The notes under the pieces: generated by a model
Told to the model about the DNA's origin: nothing
Seen by the model: only the letters and a program-made list of their open reading frames with translations
Databases searched by the model: none
DNA from: Sorangium sp025924095
GTDB lineage: Bacteria > Myxococcota_A > Polyangia > Polyangiales > Polyangiaceae
Direction of reading: 5' to 3'
Assembly (NCBI RefSeq): GCF_051521505.1
Contig: NZ_CP150356.1
Location: forward strand, 4,216,001-4,280,000
Length of the DNA stretch: 64,000 nucleotides
Shown here: in pieces, positions 36,905 to 45,538 of the stretch
Position numbering within the stretch: the first letter of the stretch is position 1
Layout of the letters: each line of letters opens with the position of its first letter
Made by a program: the position numbers and the translations under genes

Positions 36905-36913
36905 AGCGGTCCG

Positions 36914-37858
36914 ATGCGGGGGCGTCTCGCCGCCGTCTCGATCGACCTCGACGAGGTCCCGAACTACTTCGCCATTCACGGGCTCGCCGTCCCGGAGCGC
37001 TCCGGGGCGGCGGTCTCGCTGAGCGCCGTCTATGACACGGCGCTGCCGCGCATCGCGGGCTTCGCTGCATCCCACGGCATCCCTGTCACGCTGTTCGCGA
37101 TCGGCCGCGACCTCGCCCGCCCCGAGAGCGCGGCGGCGTTGCGCGCGCTGAGCGACGCGGGCCACGCGGTCGAGAACCACTCGTACGGGCACCGTTACGA
37201 CCTCTCGCAGCTCCCGCGCGCCGCGATCGCGTGGGACGTCCTGCTCGGCGCCGAGGCGATCGCCGAGGCGGTGGGCCGGCGTCCGACGGGCTTCCGCGCG
37301 CCGGGGTACACGGTGAGCGACGCGCTGTTCGACGCGCTCGATGCGGTCGGGGTCGCGTTCGACTCCTCGGTGTTCCCGTGCCCGCCGTACTACGCCGCCA
37401 AGGCGCTCGCGATGGGGGTGCAGCGCGTGAAGGGGAGGGGATCGTCGGCGATCCTGGACACCCCGCGCGTGCTCGCGGCGCCGCGCCGGCCTTACCGGCC
37501 TGGGCGGCCGTGGTACACGCGCGGCGGGCGGCGCTTCGTCGAGCTGCCGATCCAGGTGACGCCCGGGTTGCGGCTGCCGGTCATCGGGACGAGCGTCGCG
37601 CTCGCGGGCGCCGCCGGTGCGCGGTGGCTGGCGCGCGCCTGCGCGGGGGAGGCGCTCGTCAACCTGGAGCTGCACGGCATGGATTTCCTCGACCGGGGCG
37701 ACGGCCTCGAGGCGCTCGCGCCGTACCAGCCGGAGCTCCGTGTGCCGCTCGGCAGGCGGCTCGAGGCGCTGGGGGCGTTCGTGGAGGAGGTTGCTCGGGG
37801 AGGGGCGACGTTCGTGCGGCTGGACGAGGCGGCCAGGGACAGCGGGCTCGTGGAGTGA
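36914..37858 (+). CDS. polysaccharide deacetylase (NodB homology domain)
   Basis: A 314-residue carbohydrate esterase family 4-type protein. Motif 1 contains the metal and base aspartates in SIDLDEVPNYF, motif 2 the metal-binding histidines in VENHSYGHRYDLS, and motif 3 the RAPGY of TGFRAPGYTVSD. A late His (LELHGMDFLD) may be the catalytic acid. No signal peptide is visible, so it may act in the cytoplasm, for example on a lipid-linked or nucleotide-linked glycan. Similar stand-alone deacetylases take part in lipopolysaccharide or exopolysaccharide modification. It follows tsf by 9 bp. Confidence 0.85.
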   Translation: MRGRLAAVSIDLDEVPNYFAIHGLAVPERSGAAVSLSAVYDTALPRIAGFAASHGIPVTLFAIGRDLARPESAAALRALSDAGHAVENHSYGHRYDLSQLPRAAIAWDVLLGAEAIAEAVGRRPTGFRAPGYTVSDALFDALDAVGVAFDSSVFPCPPYYAAKALAMGVQRVKGRGSSAILDTPRVLAAPRRPYRPGRPWYTRGGRRFVELPIQVTPGLRLPVIGTSVALAGAAGARWLARACAGEALVNLELHGMDFLDRGDGLEALAPYQPELRVPLGRRLEALGAFVEEVARGGATFVRLDEAARDSGLVE

Positions 37859-37929
37859 CCGGGGGATCGGCGTCGACGGGCGGCGCGAATTGCCTGACGA
37901 GCATGGTGCCGTCGGGTACCTTCCCGGCG

Positions 37930-39267
37930 ATGGAGTTCGAGCGCCTGCAGGAGCTCTACAACCGCTGCAACCCGGACGAGCCGCTGTCGCCGGGCGACCC
38001 GCGCAACGTCGACATCGATCACCGGGGTGTCCGCGGGGCTCACTGGACGAACAAGCTGGCGCGTCAGATCGAGCTCTCCAGGACGCCGGTCTGCCAGCTC
38101 TTCACCGGCCTCCGCGGCACGGGGAAGAGCACCGAGATCCAGCGGCTCGCCGAGCGGCTCTCCGATCCGAAGCGACGCAACCTGCTCACGGTCCTGATCG
38201 ACGCCGACGATGTCCTCGACCTCACCGTGGAGATCGACATCTCGGACGTGCTTGCGCTCGTGCTGCTCCACGCCGAGCGCACCGTCCTGGCCGCGGAGGG
38301 AGGCGATGCGGCCAGCGCGTTGACGGACGGCCCTCACCGGCGGCTCTGGGCGTGGCTCTCGCGGACGGATGTAGAGATCGGAAAGCTCACCGCGGGCGTT
38401 GATGCGGGCGCGAAGGCCGGCATCGAGCTCAACCTCAAGACCAACCCGACCGTACGCCACCGGGTCCGCGAGATCGTGGCCAGGCACCTGTCCACCTTCG
38501 TCCGCTTCGTGCACGACGAGCTCCGGGAGCTCGACTGGCGCGCGCGCAAGCTCGGGCGCTCTGGCCTCGTGATCCTCTTCGACTCGCTGGAGAAGCTCCG
38601 GGGTACGAGCCTCACGTGGAAGCCGGTGCTCGAGAGCGCCGAGCGCATCTTCTCGACCGGCGCGCCCTACCTCCAGCTGCCCGTGCACGTGCTCTACACG
38701 ATCCCCCCGGCGCTCGCGCGCCGCATGGTCGAGCCGCCCGTGTCGTTCCTGCCGATGATCAAGGTCCGGGACGCCGAGGGCACGCTCCACCCCGACGGGG
38801 TCGAGGTCATCGCGGAGCTCGTGAAGAAGCGGATCGACGAGGCCGCGCTCGAGGAGATCTTCGGCAAGACCGCGCTCCGGGACAGGATCCGCGCCATCGC
38901 GCTCTGGTCGGGGGGCTATCCGCGCGAGATCGTGCGGTTGCTCCAGACGCTGCTCGAGCTCGAGGCGTTCCCCGTCGACGCGAAGACGCTCGAGCGGGAG
39001 CTCTACCGCGCGGGGAACGCCTACCGGAGCATCGTCTACGACAGCGGCGCGATCTCTTGGCTCGCGACGGTGAAGCGCACGAAGCGGCTCATCACCACGA
39101 GCGATCAGGAGCGCGAGGCCGCCGACCACCTGCTCCAGAACAACGTCATCCTGCGTTACCTCAACGACGAGGAATGGGTCGACGTCCATCCGTCCGTTGC
39201 CGGAATGCGGGAACTTGCCGATCCCTCCATGGACGTCAAGGATGCCGCGGCGGAGAAGGGCGCATGA
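37930..39267 (+). CDS. P-loop ATPase, first gene of a coupled pair
   Basis: A 445-residue ATPase. Walker A is LFTGLRGTGKSTEIQRL (about residues 58-74), Walker B is LVILFDSLEKL (about 216-226). A helical winged-helix-like C-terminal part follows (IALWSGGYPREIVRLLQTLL, LLQNNVILRYLNDEEW, then DVHPSVAGM). The layout recalls STAND or KAP-like NTPases that sense and signal. No signal peptide or membrane segment is present. Its stop overlaps the start of the next gene (ATGA), so the two proteins are probably made in fixed ratio and interact. No named family was recognised. Confidence 0.75.
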   Translation: MEFERLQELYNRCNPDEPLSPGDPRNVDIDHRGVRGAHWTNKLARQIELSRTPVCQLFTGLRGTGKSTEIQRLAERLSDPKRRNLLTVLIDADDVLDLTVEIDISDVLALVLLHAERTVLAAEGGDAASALTDGPHRRLWAWLSRTDVEIGKLTAGVDAGAKAGIELNLKTNPTVRHRVREIVARHLSTFVRFVHDELRELDWRARKLGRSGLVILFDSLEKLRGTSLTWKPVLESAERIFSTGAPYLQLPVHVLYTIPPALARRMVEPPVSFLPMIKVRDAEGTLHPDGVEVIAELVKKRIDEAALEEIFGKTALRDRIRAIALWSGGYPREIVRLLQTLLELEAFPVDAKTLERELYRAGNAYRSIVYDSGAISWLATVKRTKRLITTSDQEREAADHLLQNNVILRYLNDEEWVDVHPSVAGMRELADPSMDVKDAAAEKGA

Positions 39268-41273
39268 CCGGCGCCGCGGGCGGGGAGCGCTCGCGGCTGA
39301 TCCGGGCGCTCGCGCTCTCGCGGCGGTTTCACCTCTACCTCGCGCGGTGCGCGAGCCCCCGCGCGGCGGATCAGCTTGTCGCGAAGCTGTTGGCGGAGCT
39401 CCCGCAGCTCGGTCGCGCCGACGTCCACCTGGTGCGGCTGGAGCCCTATAGCGGGCGGATTTCGGACACGCCGCTCACAGACGGCGAGCTCGCGGATCGC
39501 GTCCTGCTTCCGCTCCTCGATCCGCCTGAGGAGCTCCGCGGCGCGATCCACCTCGTCGACGCGTCGCGCGCGACGTATCGGGACACGGCGGCGTGGGCGC
39601 GCTTCTTCTCGCTCTGGAACGAGAAGCGCAACGTCCTCGGCCCGTCCCGCGGCGAGGTCGTGGTGATGCTGCCGGCCGCGCTCGCGCCGGTGTTCGCGGC
39701 CGCGGCGCCTGATGTGTGGTCGATCCGGAGCGGGGAGTACGTGATCGAGGAGGACGGGAGCGCGCGGGGAGCCGGCCTGGAGGTTTCGGCGCAGGGATCC
39801 ATCTCGTTTGTGGGCGTTGCTCGTGGGGTCTTACCCTCACTGAGCGCGACGGTGCCGGGGAACGTGGGAGGGCGCGTCGACGATGCGCTGCTGCTCTTCC
39901 GCGCCGTGTCGCCGCTGGCGCTCTTCGGCGGCGATCTCGTGGTCAGGCCCTGGGTTGATGATCTCCTCGCCGCGCGCTGGGCCGGTGATCTGTTGATCGA
40001 GCAGCGCGGGCTATCGGACGTTGAGGCGTCCATCGAGGCGCAGCGGGAGTTACGCCGCGCCGATGCGATGCTCGCCGAGCGGTCCTTCCACGCTGCCGAG
40101 GAGCTCCTCGTCGGTCTCCTGGAGCGCGCCGACGCCGGCTCCACGGAGCTGACCGCCGTCGCGCTCTCGGACCTCTCCATCGCGGTCGCCGCGCAGGACC
40201 GCGCCGCCGAAGCCGCCGTCCATGGGCGTCGGGCGCTTTCGCTCGTCAACGTCGAGCCCGGCGGCGCGGGCGTCAGCGCGGCTGTGTCGCCGGGCGTGAC
40301 AGCGTGCGTGCTGCGGGCCAACGCGCTCGCGCAGTGGTGCCTCGGTCACCTCGAGGACGCGGAGCAGCTCGACCAGACGCTCGCCGCCGGGATCGAGGCG
40401 TCGGCAGAGGCCGCACGACGGCTCCTTCTCCCCGTCGTCGCTCGCTCGCGTCTCCTCCGGCTCCTCGAGCGCGGCCATGTCGTCGCGGTGCGAGAACAGG
40501 TCCCCGGGCTGCTCGATCCCGGGCCGCAGGCGGGATCTCTCCGGAGTTCGTCGGTGGCAGCGGATGCGATCACGCGTGGTGTCATCGCGGATCTCGAGTT
40601 TCTCTCCGGTCACCTCGATTCGTCGATTCGGGAGCATGAACGAGCCCTCGTCGAGGGGACGACCTGGCCGGACGAGCACGCGAGCCTCCCTCGCCGCGGG
40701 GAAGTCGCCATGGCGCTCGTCGAGATCGTCCGCGGGAACGAGGAGCGGGCCTCGAAGCTCCTCGGGCGTCCGAGGGCTCCACCGGCTCCCTCGGACTGGG
40801 GGGAGCTCGAGCCAGAGGGCGGCTTTCGAGCGGAGGCGTTCCATGCGGTGACGTCGGGGCTCCTCGCGATGGTCACGGGGGATCCTGGGGGCGCATCGAC
40901 GTGGTTTGAACGCGCGCGCGGCCTGGTCGCCGACTGGGGTCGATGCGGCCTGGACCGGCGATCGCGCTTTCGCGCGCAGCTTCTCGTGGAGCTGCTTCGG
41001 ACCTCGCTCGAGCCGGAGGGCGATCGCGTCCTCGCGTCGGCGCGCGATCTCGCCCACGAGGCCGAGGCGCTCCTCGGCTCCACTGCGGAGGACCACATGA
41101 GCCGCGTCCTCGCGGTGGCGGCGAACCGCGAGCACGCGCGGCGGCTCGCGCGGGCCGGCGCCGGTGACGCTCGCTCCGTCGCGCAGCGCGCTGCGACGCT
41201 CGCCCGGCCCCTCGGCGGCCTCGGCGTGCCCGCGTGGGACGAGCTGCTCCGCGCCGCAGAGCGCTCGCTCTGA
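39264..41273 (+). CDS. TPR-type partner protein of the ATPase
   Basis: A 669-residue protein. The N-terminal 180 residues include FHLYLARCASPRAADQLVAK, WARFFSLWNEKRNVL, VVVMLPAAL and APDVWSIRSG. The N-x-x-R and APDxWSxRS features resemble an ATPase-like domain found at the start of bacterial STAND/TPR signalling proteins, but without a Walker A motif. From about residue 270 TPR-like helices run to the end (RRADAMLAERSFHAAEELLV, LEFLSGHLDSSIREHERALV). It starts inside the stop of the upstream ATPase. A two-protein sensor or conflict system is a reasonable but unproven reading. Confidence 0.7.
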   Translation: MTGAAGGERSRLIRALALSRRFHLYLARCASPRAADQLVAKLLAELPQLGRADVHLVRLEPYSGRISDTPLTDGELADRVLLPLLDPPEELRGAIHLVDASRATYRDTAAWARFFSLWNEKRNVLGPSRGEVVVMLPAALAPVFAAAAPDVWSIRSGEYVIEEDGSARGAGLEVSAQGSISFVGVARGVLPSLSATVPGNVGGRVDDALLLFRAVSPLALFGGDLVVRPWVDDLLAARWAGDLLIEQRGLSDVEASIEAQRELRRADAMLAERSFHAAEELLVGLLERADAGSTELTAVALSDLSIAVAAQDRAAEAAVHGRRALSLVNVEPGGAGVSAAVSPGVTACVLRANALAQWCLGHLEDAEQLDQTLAAGIEASAEAARRLLLPVVARSRLLRLLERGHVVAVREQVPGLLDPGPQAGSLRSSSVAADAITRGVIADLEFLSGHLDSSIREHERALVEGTTWPDEHASLPRRGEVAMALVEIVRGNEERASKLLGRPRAPPAPSDWGELEPEGGFRAEAFHAVTSGLLAMVTGDPGGASTWFERARGLVADWGRCGLDRRSRFRAQLLVELLRTSLEPEGDRVLASARDLAHEAEALLGSTAEDHMSRVLAVAANREHARRLARAGAGDARSVAQRAATLARPLGGLGVPAWDELLRAAERSL

Positions 41274-41810
41274 GTTTCCCTGCGGGCGGCGGCCCGTGGC
41301 GCGGCTGTTGCCGGCTGGAGGCCAGGGGAGGGTGATGTAACGCGGCGCGTCGTGCGCGCGTTCCGGCGCGTCGTGCGCGCGTCCCCGGCGCGTCGTGCGC
41401 GCGTTCCGGCGCGTCGTGCGCGCGTTCCGGCGCGTCGTGCGCGTTCCCGCGGTCTCCGGCGCGCGGGGGCGACAGGCTTCCCGCGCGCCACCCCCGCCTC
41501 GTGCGCGTGTTCGACCCGCCTGCGCGCGCGTCTCGCCGTGCCGCGCGCGCGCCTCGGCCCGCCGGTGCGCTGGCCTGACCGGGGTTGCGCGCGGCTCTGC
41601 GCCGGCCTCGCGCGCGCCGTCCGCCGTCGTGCCGCCGTCCACCCGGCGTTGCGTGCGCGCCGCGCCCCGCCGGTGCGCCCCCTCGCCGCCCTCGTGCGCC
41701 CTCCCGGCGCGGTGTGTCCCGTCGGCCGGGACGGATCGCCGCGACGTGATCTTGCTCAGCGGAGGTGCCCGCTTTCCTTTCATTGACGCTTTCCCTTAGC
41801 TTTTCCTCTC
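41274..41810. other. intergenic with 21-bp GC-rich repeats
   Basis: A 537-bp spacer. From about 41352 to 41450 there are four to five imperfect copies of a 21-bp unit containing GCGCGTTCCGGCGCGTCGTG. The rest of the spacer continues as Arg/Ala-coding GC-rich sequence in several frames and looks non-coding. A weak purine stretch precedes the next ATG. No promoter was recognised. Confidence 0.6.
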
Positions 41811-42836
41811 ATGGCCACTTCAAAGACAAAGAAGCCCGCGCCGGCCACCTCGCCGGCGGAGGTACCGACCGTTTCATCCACCACCGTCACCCTCGACGCG
41901 CTCGCGAGGGAGCTCGGTCCCGCGGACGGCGCGTTCGCCGCGCGGACGTACGCGGGGATCCCCGAGGAGGATCTCGTCGCGGAGGGGACGCGCATCGATT
42001 CGCAGAGCCTCATCGACGATGTCCCGCATTTCGTCGCCTCGGCGCGGCGGATCCTGGGCTCGCTGTCGGAGGCGCAGCGCGGCAAGGTGCGCATGCCCGC
42101 GGCGCTCTTGCCGCTGCTCGTCGCCGAGGCGGGCAGGCTCCAGGCGATGAAGCGGTCGCACGAGGCCGCGGCGACCGAGGTCGCCGGCGCGAGGGCCGCG
42201 CTCGAGGTGCAGGGGCGGAGCGCGATGCGCGACGGCATCGGCGAGCGCGATCTCTGCTACGACGGCCTGCGCAACGCGCTCGGCGCGCGCCGCATGGCGC
42301 GGGTCGACGCCGTGGTGGGGCGCGCGGATTCCCCCGAGAGCCTCGCCAAGGGCCTCGAGGCGCTCGCGAGCTTCATCGAGGAGACCCGGAGGGCCGATCC
42401 GGCGCAGGACGCGAAGGTCCTCGAGGACTACGACGTCGGCGCCGAGTGCGCGGCCGCGCTCCGGGTCACGGCGCAGCGGGTGCGCGGCATCGGCAGCATC
42501 CAGATCGCCGCAGGGCGCCGGGTGACGCAGCGGGCGCTCGATCTGCAGGACGGGAGGGTCGCGATCGTGATCGAGAAGATCCTCCGCGCCTTCAGGGCGG
42601 CGCGCCGGGTCGATGGAACCATCCTGGTCCCCGAGCTGAACAAGGCCGCATGGATGTTCGAGGCCCGCTCGGGCAGCTCCGCCAAGAAGCCCGCGCCCGG
42701 CGGAGAAAAGCCCGCGCCCGGCGGAGAAAGGCCCCCGCCCGGCGGAGAAAAGCCCGCGTCCGGCGGAGGCGGAGCGCAGGGCGATGTCCCCGCGGTGCAG
42801 GAAGAGACGACGCCGATCCTCGGCGCCGATGGCTGA
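41811..42836 (+). CDS. hypothetical protein with Gly-Pro-rich C-terminal repeats
   Basis: A 341-residue soluble protein. After a Lys/Pro/Thr-rich start, residues about 25-290 are predicted mostly helical (LIDDVPHFVASARRILGSLS, KVRMPAALLPLLVAEAGRL, FIEETRRADPAQDAKVLED). The tail has four units of the KPAPGGE/RPPPGGE type, then an acidic end. The layout resembles other hypothetical proteins I associate with Sorangium and related genomes, with no assigned function. No signal peptide, membrane segment or catalytic motif was seen. It is convergent with crcB, 65 bp apart. Confidence 0.65.
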   Translation: MATSKTKKPAPATSPAEVPTVSSTTVTLDALARELGPADGAFAARTYAGIPEEDLVAEGTRIDSQSLIDDVPHFVASARRILGSLSEAQRGKVRMPAALLPLLVAEAGRLQAMKRSHEAAATEVAGARAALEVQGRSAMRDGIGERDLCYDGLRNALGARRMARVDAVVGRADSPESLAKGLEALASFIEETRRADPAQDAKVLEDYDVGAECAAALRVTAQRVRGIGSIQIAAGRRVTQRALDLQDGRVAIVIEKILRAFRAARRVDGTILVPELNKAAWMFEARSGSSAKKPAPGGEKPAPGGERPPPGGEKPASGGGGAQGDVPAVQEETTPILGADG

Positions 42837-42901
42837 TCCCCGTCCCCGGACCCTGGGCGGCGCATGCCGCGCGCGATCGTACGAGGCCCCCCTCCGGCGC
42901 C

Positions 42902-43294
42902 TCAGCTCGCGACGAGCCGCCGCGCGAACGCCATCCCGAGGACACCGGCGAGCAGGCACCCGACGACGGTGACCACGACATTCACCACGCCCGTCATCCA
43001 CGCGCGGCCCTCGAAGAGCTTGAGCGTCTCGTAGTTGAAGCTCGAGTACGTCGTGAACCCTCCCATCACGCCCGCGCCCAGCCCGAGGCGGAGCGTCGGC
43101 GACAGCAGCTCCGTCGTCGCGGCGACCTGCATGAGGACGCCGAGCAAGAACGACCCGATCACGTTGACCGCGAGCGTCCCATACGGAAACCCGGCGCCGA
43201 AGCGCTGCTGGCACCACGTCGATAGACCGTAGCGGGCGAGGGTCCCCGCCGCGCCGCCGAGCCCGATCCAGAACCACCGATCCATTCGCTTCAC
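42902..43294 (-). CDS. crcB: fluoride ion channel CrcB/Fluc
   Basis: A 130-residue membrane protein with four hydrophobic helices. Family motifs are present: GGAAGTLARYGLS near the N-terminus, NVIGSFLLGVL in helix 2, and GVMGGFTTYSSFNYET with the conserved Thr-Tyr-Ser and Phe residues lining the fluoride pore. Fluc proteins work as antiparallel dimers that export toxic fluoride; the normal length is about 125 residues. The start may be Met at 43294 or 43285 (MDRWFW). It lies 49 bp behind the ABC ATPase gene on the same strand. No fluoride riboswitch is recognisable upstream. Confidence 0.92.
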   Translation of the reverse strand: MKRMDRWFWIGLGGAAGTLARYGLSTWCQQRFGAGFPYGTLAVNVIGSFLLGVLMQVAATTELLSPTLRLGLGAGVMGGFTTYSSFNYETLKLFEGRAWMTGVVNVVVTVVGCLLAGVLGMAFARRLVAS

Positions 43295-43343
43295 TTTATC
43301 GCGCCCGTCGCGCGCTTTGAGGCCGGCGGCTGCTGCCCGCGCC

Positions 43344-44267
43344 CTACTCCGCGGCCTTCCTGAACTCGATCACCCGGCCGCCCTCGCCGCTCTTGCTGTC
43401 CACCAGCGCCGGCCGGTTCACCCGGGAGATGTGATCCGGCGCCACCCCCGCCGCCGCGATGAACTGGCGCGCCTGCTCGTTCTCGCCGGTCGCCAGCTCG
43501 TCCGGCGTCCCCGACGCGACGACCCGCCCCTGGATCACGAGGAACGCCTTGTGCGCGATGCGGAACGTGCTCGCCATGTCGTGCGAGATCACCACGCTCG
43601 TCACCTTGTGGCGCGACCGCGTCTCCTCGATCAGATCGTCGACCATCCGGCTCGTCAGCGGATCGAGCCCGCTGGTCGGCTCGTCGTAGATCAGGATCTC
43701 GGGCTCGAGCATCAGCGCGCGCGCCAGACCCACGCGCTTGCGCTGCCCGCCGGACAGCTCCGACGGCATCCGGTCCTCCTTGTTCTCGAGGCCGAGCGAG
43801 TTCAGCATCCCCACGACCTTCTCGCGGATGTCCTTCCTCGACATGTGCTTCCGGTGCTCGCGCAGCGGGAACGCCACGTTGTCGAAGATCGTGAGCGAGT
43901 CGAGCAGCGCCGCGTACTGGAACACCATGCCGAACCGCTGGCGCATCCGGTTCATCTCGTAGTCGTCGAGCGCGCCCATATCCACGCCGTCGACCCAGAT
44001 GTGCCCGCTGGTCGGCCGCTCCAGGCCGATGAGCAGCCGGAGCAGCGTGGTCTTGCCCGCGCCCGATCCGCCGATGATCACCGCCGTCTCGGTCCGCCGG
44101 AGGTGCATGGTGATGCCGTGCAGCACCTTCGTCGCCCCGAACGACTTCTTGATGTCGTCGACGAAGAGATGATCCTCCGGCTCCCACCCCGGCGGCATCG
44201 CGACCCCCGGCTGCGCCCCGGAGGCGGCCCCGTTCCGGGGAGGCTGGCTGGGCGGCCTTCTCGACAT
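43344..44267 (-). CDS. ABC transporter ATP-binding protein, MlaF-like
   Basis: A 307-residue ATPase. Walker A IIGGSGAGKTTLLRLL, Q-loop MVFQYAALLDSLTIFDNV, signature LSGGQRKRVGLARAL, Walker B LIYDEPTSGLDP and H-loop VISHDM are all intact. The YAALLDSLTIFDNVAFPLRE segment and the overall pattern match MlaF/Mkl-type ATPases that drive phospholipid transport between membranes. No permease (MlaE) or MCE-domain protein lies alongside, so its partners must be elsewhere. The frame is open to 44921, but MSRRPPSQPPRNG at 44267 is the natural start. A plus-strand gene begins 111 bp away. Confidence 0.88.
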   Translation of the reverse strand: MSRRPPSQPPRNGAASGAQPGVAMPPGWEPEDHLFVDDIKKSFGATKVLHGITMHLRRTETAVIIGGSGAGKTTLLRLLIGLERPTSGHIWVDGVDMGALDDYEMNRMRQRFGMVFQYAALLDSLTIFDNVAFPLREHRKHMSRKDIREKVVGMLNSLGLENKEDRMPSELSGGQRKRVGLARALMLEPEILIYDEPTSGLDPLTSRMVDDLIEETRSRHKVTSVVISHDMASTFRIAHKAFLVIQGRVVASGTPDELATGENEQARQFIAAAGVAPDHISRVNRPALVDSKSGEGGRVIEFRKAAE

Positions 44268-44378
44268 CGGCGCGGCACGGTACCACGGAGGGGGGCCCGC
44301 AGGACGCCGATCGCCTTGCATTGCCGTAAGGGCGAGCACGCGCTTGACGCGGCCGGGCGCGGGACGGAAACGTTGGTC

Positions 44379-44669
44379 ATGACCGACGACCTCCTCAAGG
44401 CAGCCCTCGACACGGCCGAGGCCAAGACCGACAAAGACGGCTGGGCCGAGCTCCCCGAAGGGCGCGCGCTCACGCTCTACGCAGCCCACGACGGCGTGGC
44501 GCTCCCGGTGACAAAGATCGACGCCGTGCTCAGCGTCGGCGGGCTCCTCAAGGCGCGCAGCACCAAGGGCGAGACCTTCGTGCTCGCGCTGAAGGACGTG
44601 TTCGCCATCGCCCTCGACGGCGGCGGCGGCAAGGGATCCCAGACCAGGAAGGCCGGCTTCCTCGGCTGA
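44379..44669 (+). CDS. small conserved-looking hypothetical protein
   Basis: A 96-residue soluble protein, MTDDLLKAALDTAEAKTDKD onward, with strand-like segments (ALTLYAAHDGVALPVTKIDA, GETFVLALKDVFAIALD) suggesting a small beta-rich fold. GGGACGGAAA upstream could serve as ribosome-binding site. It lies 16 bp upstream of the CheR-like gene and is probably in the same operon. No known family was recognised. Confidence 0.6.
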   Translation: MTDDLLKAALDTAEAKTDKDGWAELPEGRALTLYAAHDGVALPVTKIDAVLSVGGLLKARSTKGETFVLALKDVFAIALDGGGGKGSQTRKAGFLG

Positions 44670-44685
44670 ACGCGGCGCCCCTTCC

Positions 44686-45519
44686 ATGGCCAGATCGCCG
44701 AGAGCGGGAGGAGGTCCTGCGGCGCGCTCCGCCGAGCGGGCCGTCGACCTCGCGCTCGCCGAGCTGGAGCGCCGCTTCGGCCTGGGCCGCAGCCTCGCCG
44801 CTCCGGGATGGGTGCGCGAGCGCGTCCTCGCCGTCCTGAGCGCCGTGGCCGCGCGCCACGGCGTGTCCCCGCTCGCGGCCGCCGAGCGGCTGCACGAGGA
44901 CAGGGAGGCCATCGAGGACATCGTCAGCGCTCTCCGCGTCGGCGAGACGCGGTTCTACCGCGATCCGATCATCTGGGAGGCCATCGCCGCCGCGGTGCTG
45001 CCCAGGATCCCGCCCGACGTCCCGATCGCCGGCCTCTCGGCCGGCTGCAGCACCGGCGAGGAGGCCTATACCCTGGGGATGGTCCTCGCCAGCGCCGGCC
45101 GCCGCTTCAGCGTGCTCGGGGTCGACCGCGCCGCCCCGGCGATCGACGCGGCGCGCGAGGCCGCCTACTCCGCCGAGGCCGCCGACCAGCTCCCCCCGGC
45201 CTTCGTTCAGCGCTACTGTGAGCAGAAGGGCGGCGCGCTGCACGTCGGCCAGAAGCTCCGTGACGTCGTATCCTTCGAGGTCTGCGATCTGGTCCACGCC
45301 GTGCCGAGCGGCGGCTTCCAGATCATCTTCTTCAAGAACGTCCTCCTGTACCTCGCGGAGCCCGCGGGCGACGCGGTCGCCCGCCGCCTCGCCGCCGAGC
45401 TCGGCCCCGGCGGGCTCCTCTTCTCGGCCGCGAGCGAGGCGCCTCGGCTCTGCGGCGCCGGCCTCACCGCGGTCAGGGTGAACGCGCACGTCACCGCCTT
45501 CCGCGCCCCGGGCACCTGA
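44686..45519 (+). CDS. CheR-family methyltransferase
   Basis: A 277-residue protein of normal CheR length. Residues 40-100 form the helical N-terminal domain (RLHEDREAIEDIVSALRV). GETRFYRDP stands in place of the usual NETxFFRD. The S-adenosylmethionine loop is GLSAGCSTGEEAYTLGMVL, and FFKNVLLYLAEP replaces the typical CRNVLIYF. CheR enzymes methylate glutamates of chemoreceptors. There are no che or mcp genes nearby, and the altered motifs leave open a different substrate. It is followed by glnD after 19 bp. Confidence 0.8.
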   Translation: MARSPRAGGGPAARSAERAVDLALAELERRFGLGRSLAAPGWVRERVLAVLSAVAARHGVSPLAAAERLHEDREAIEDIVSALRVGETRFYRDPIIWEAIAAAVLPRIPPDVPIAGLSAGCSTGEEAYTLGMVLASAGRRFSVLGVDRAAPAIDAAREAAYSAEAADQLPPAFVQRYCEQKGGALHVGQKLRDVVSFEVCDLVHAVPSGGFQIIFFKNVLLYLAEPAGDAVARRLAAELGPGGLLFSAASEAPRLCGAGLTAVRVNAHVTAFRAPGT

Positions 45520-45538
45520 GAAAGCGACAACCCATCGC

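Noticed and set aside
37231..39267. Extended ORF joining deacetylase sequence to the P-loop ATPase
   Set aside because: The upstream part is an out-of-frame reading of the deacetylase gene; the ATPase has its own ATG at 37930.
43295..43343. Fluoride riboswitch upstream of crcB
   Set aside because: Only 49 bp separate crcB from the ABC ATPase gene and no riboswitch core is recognisable.
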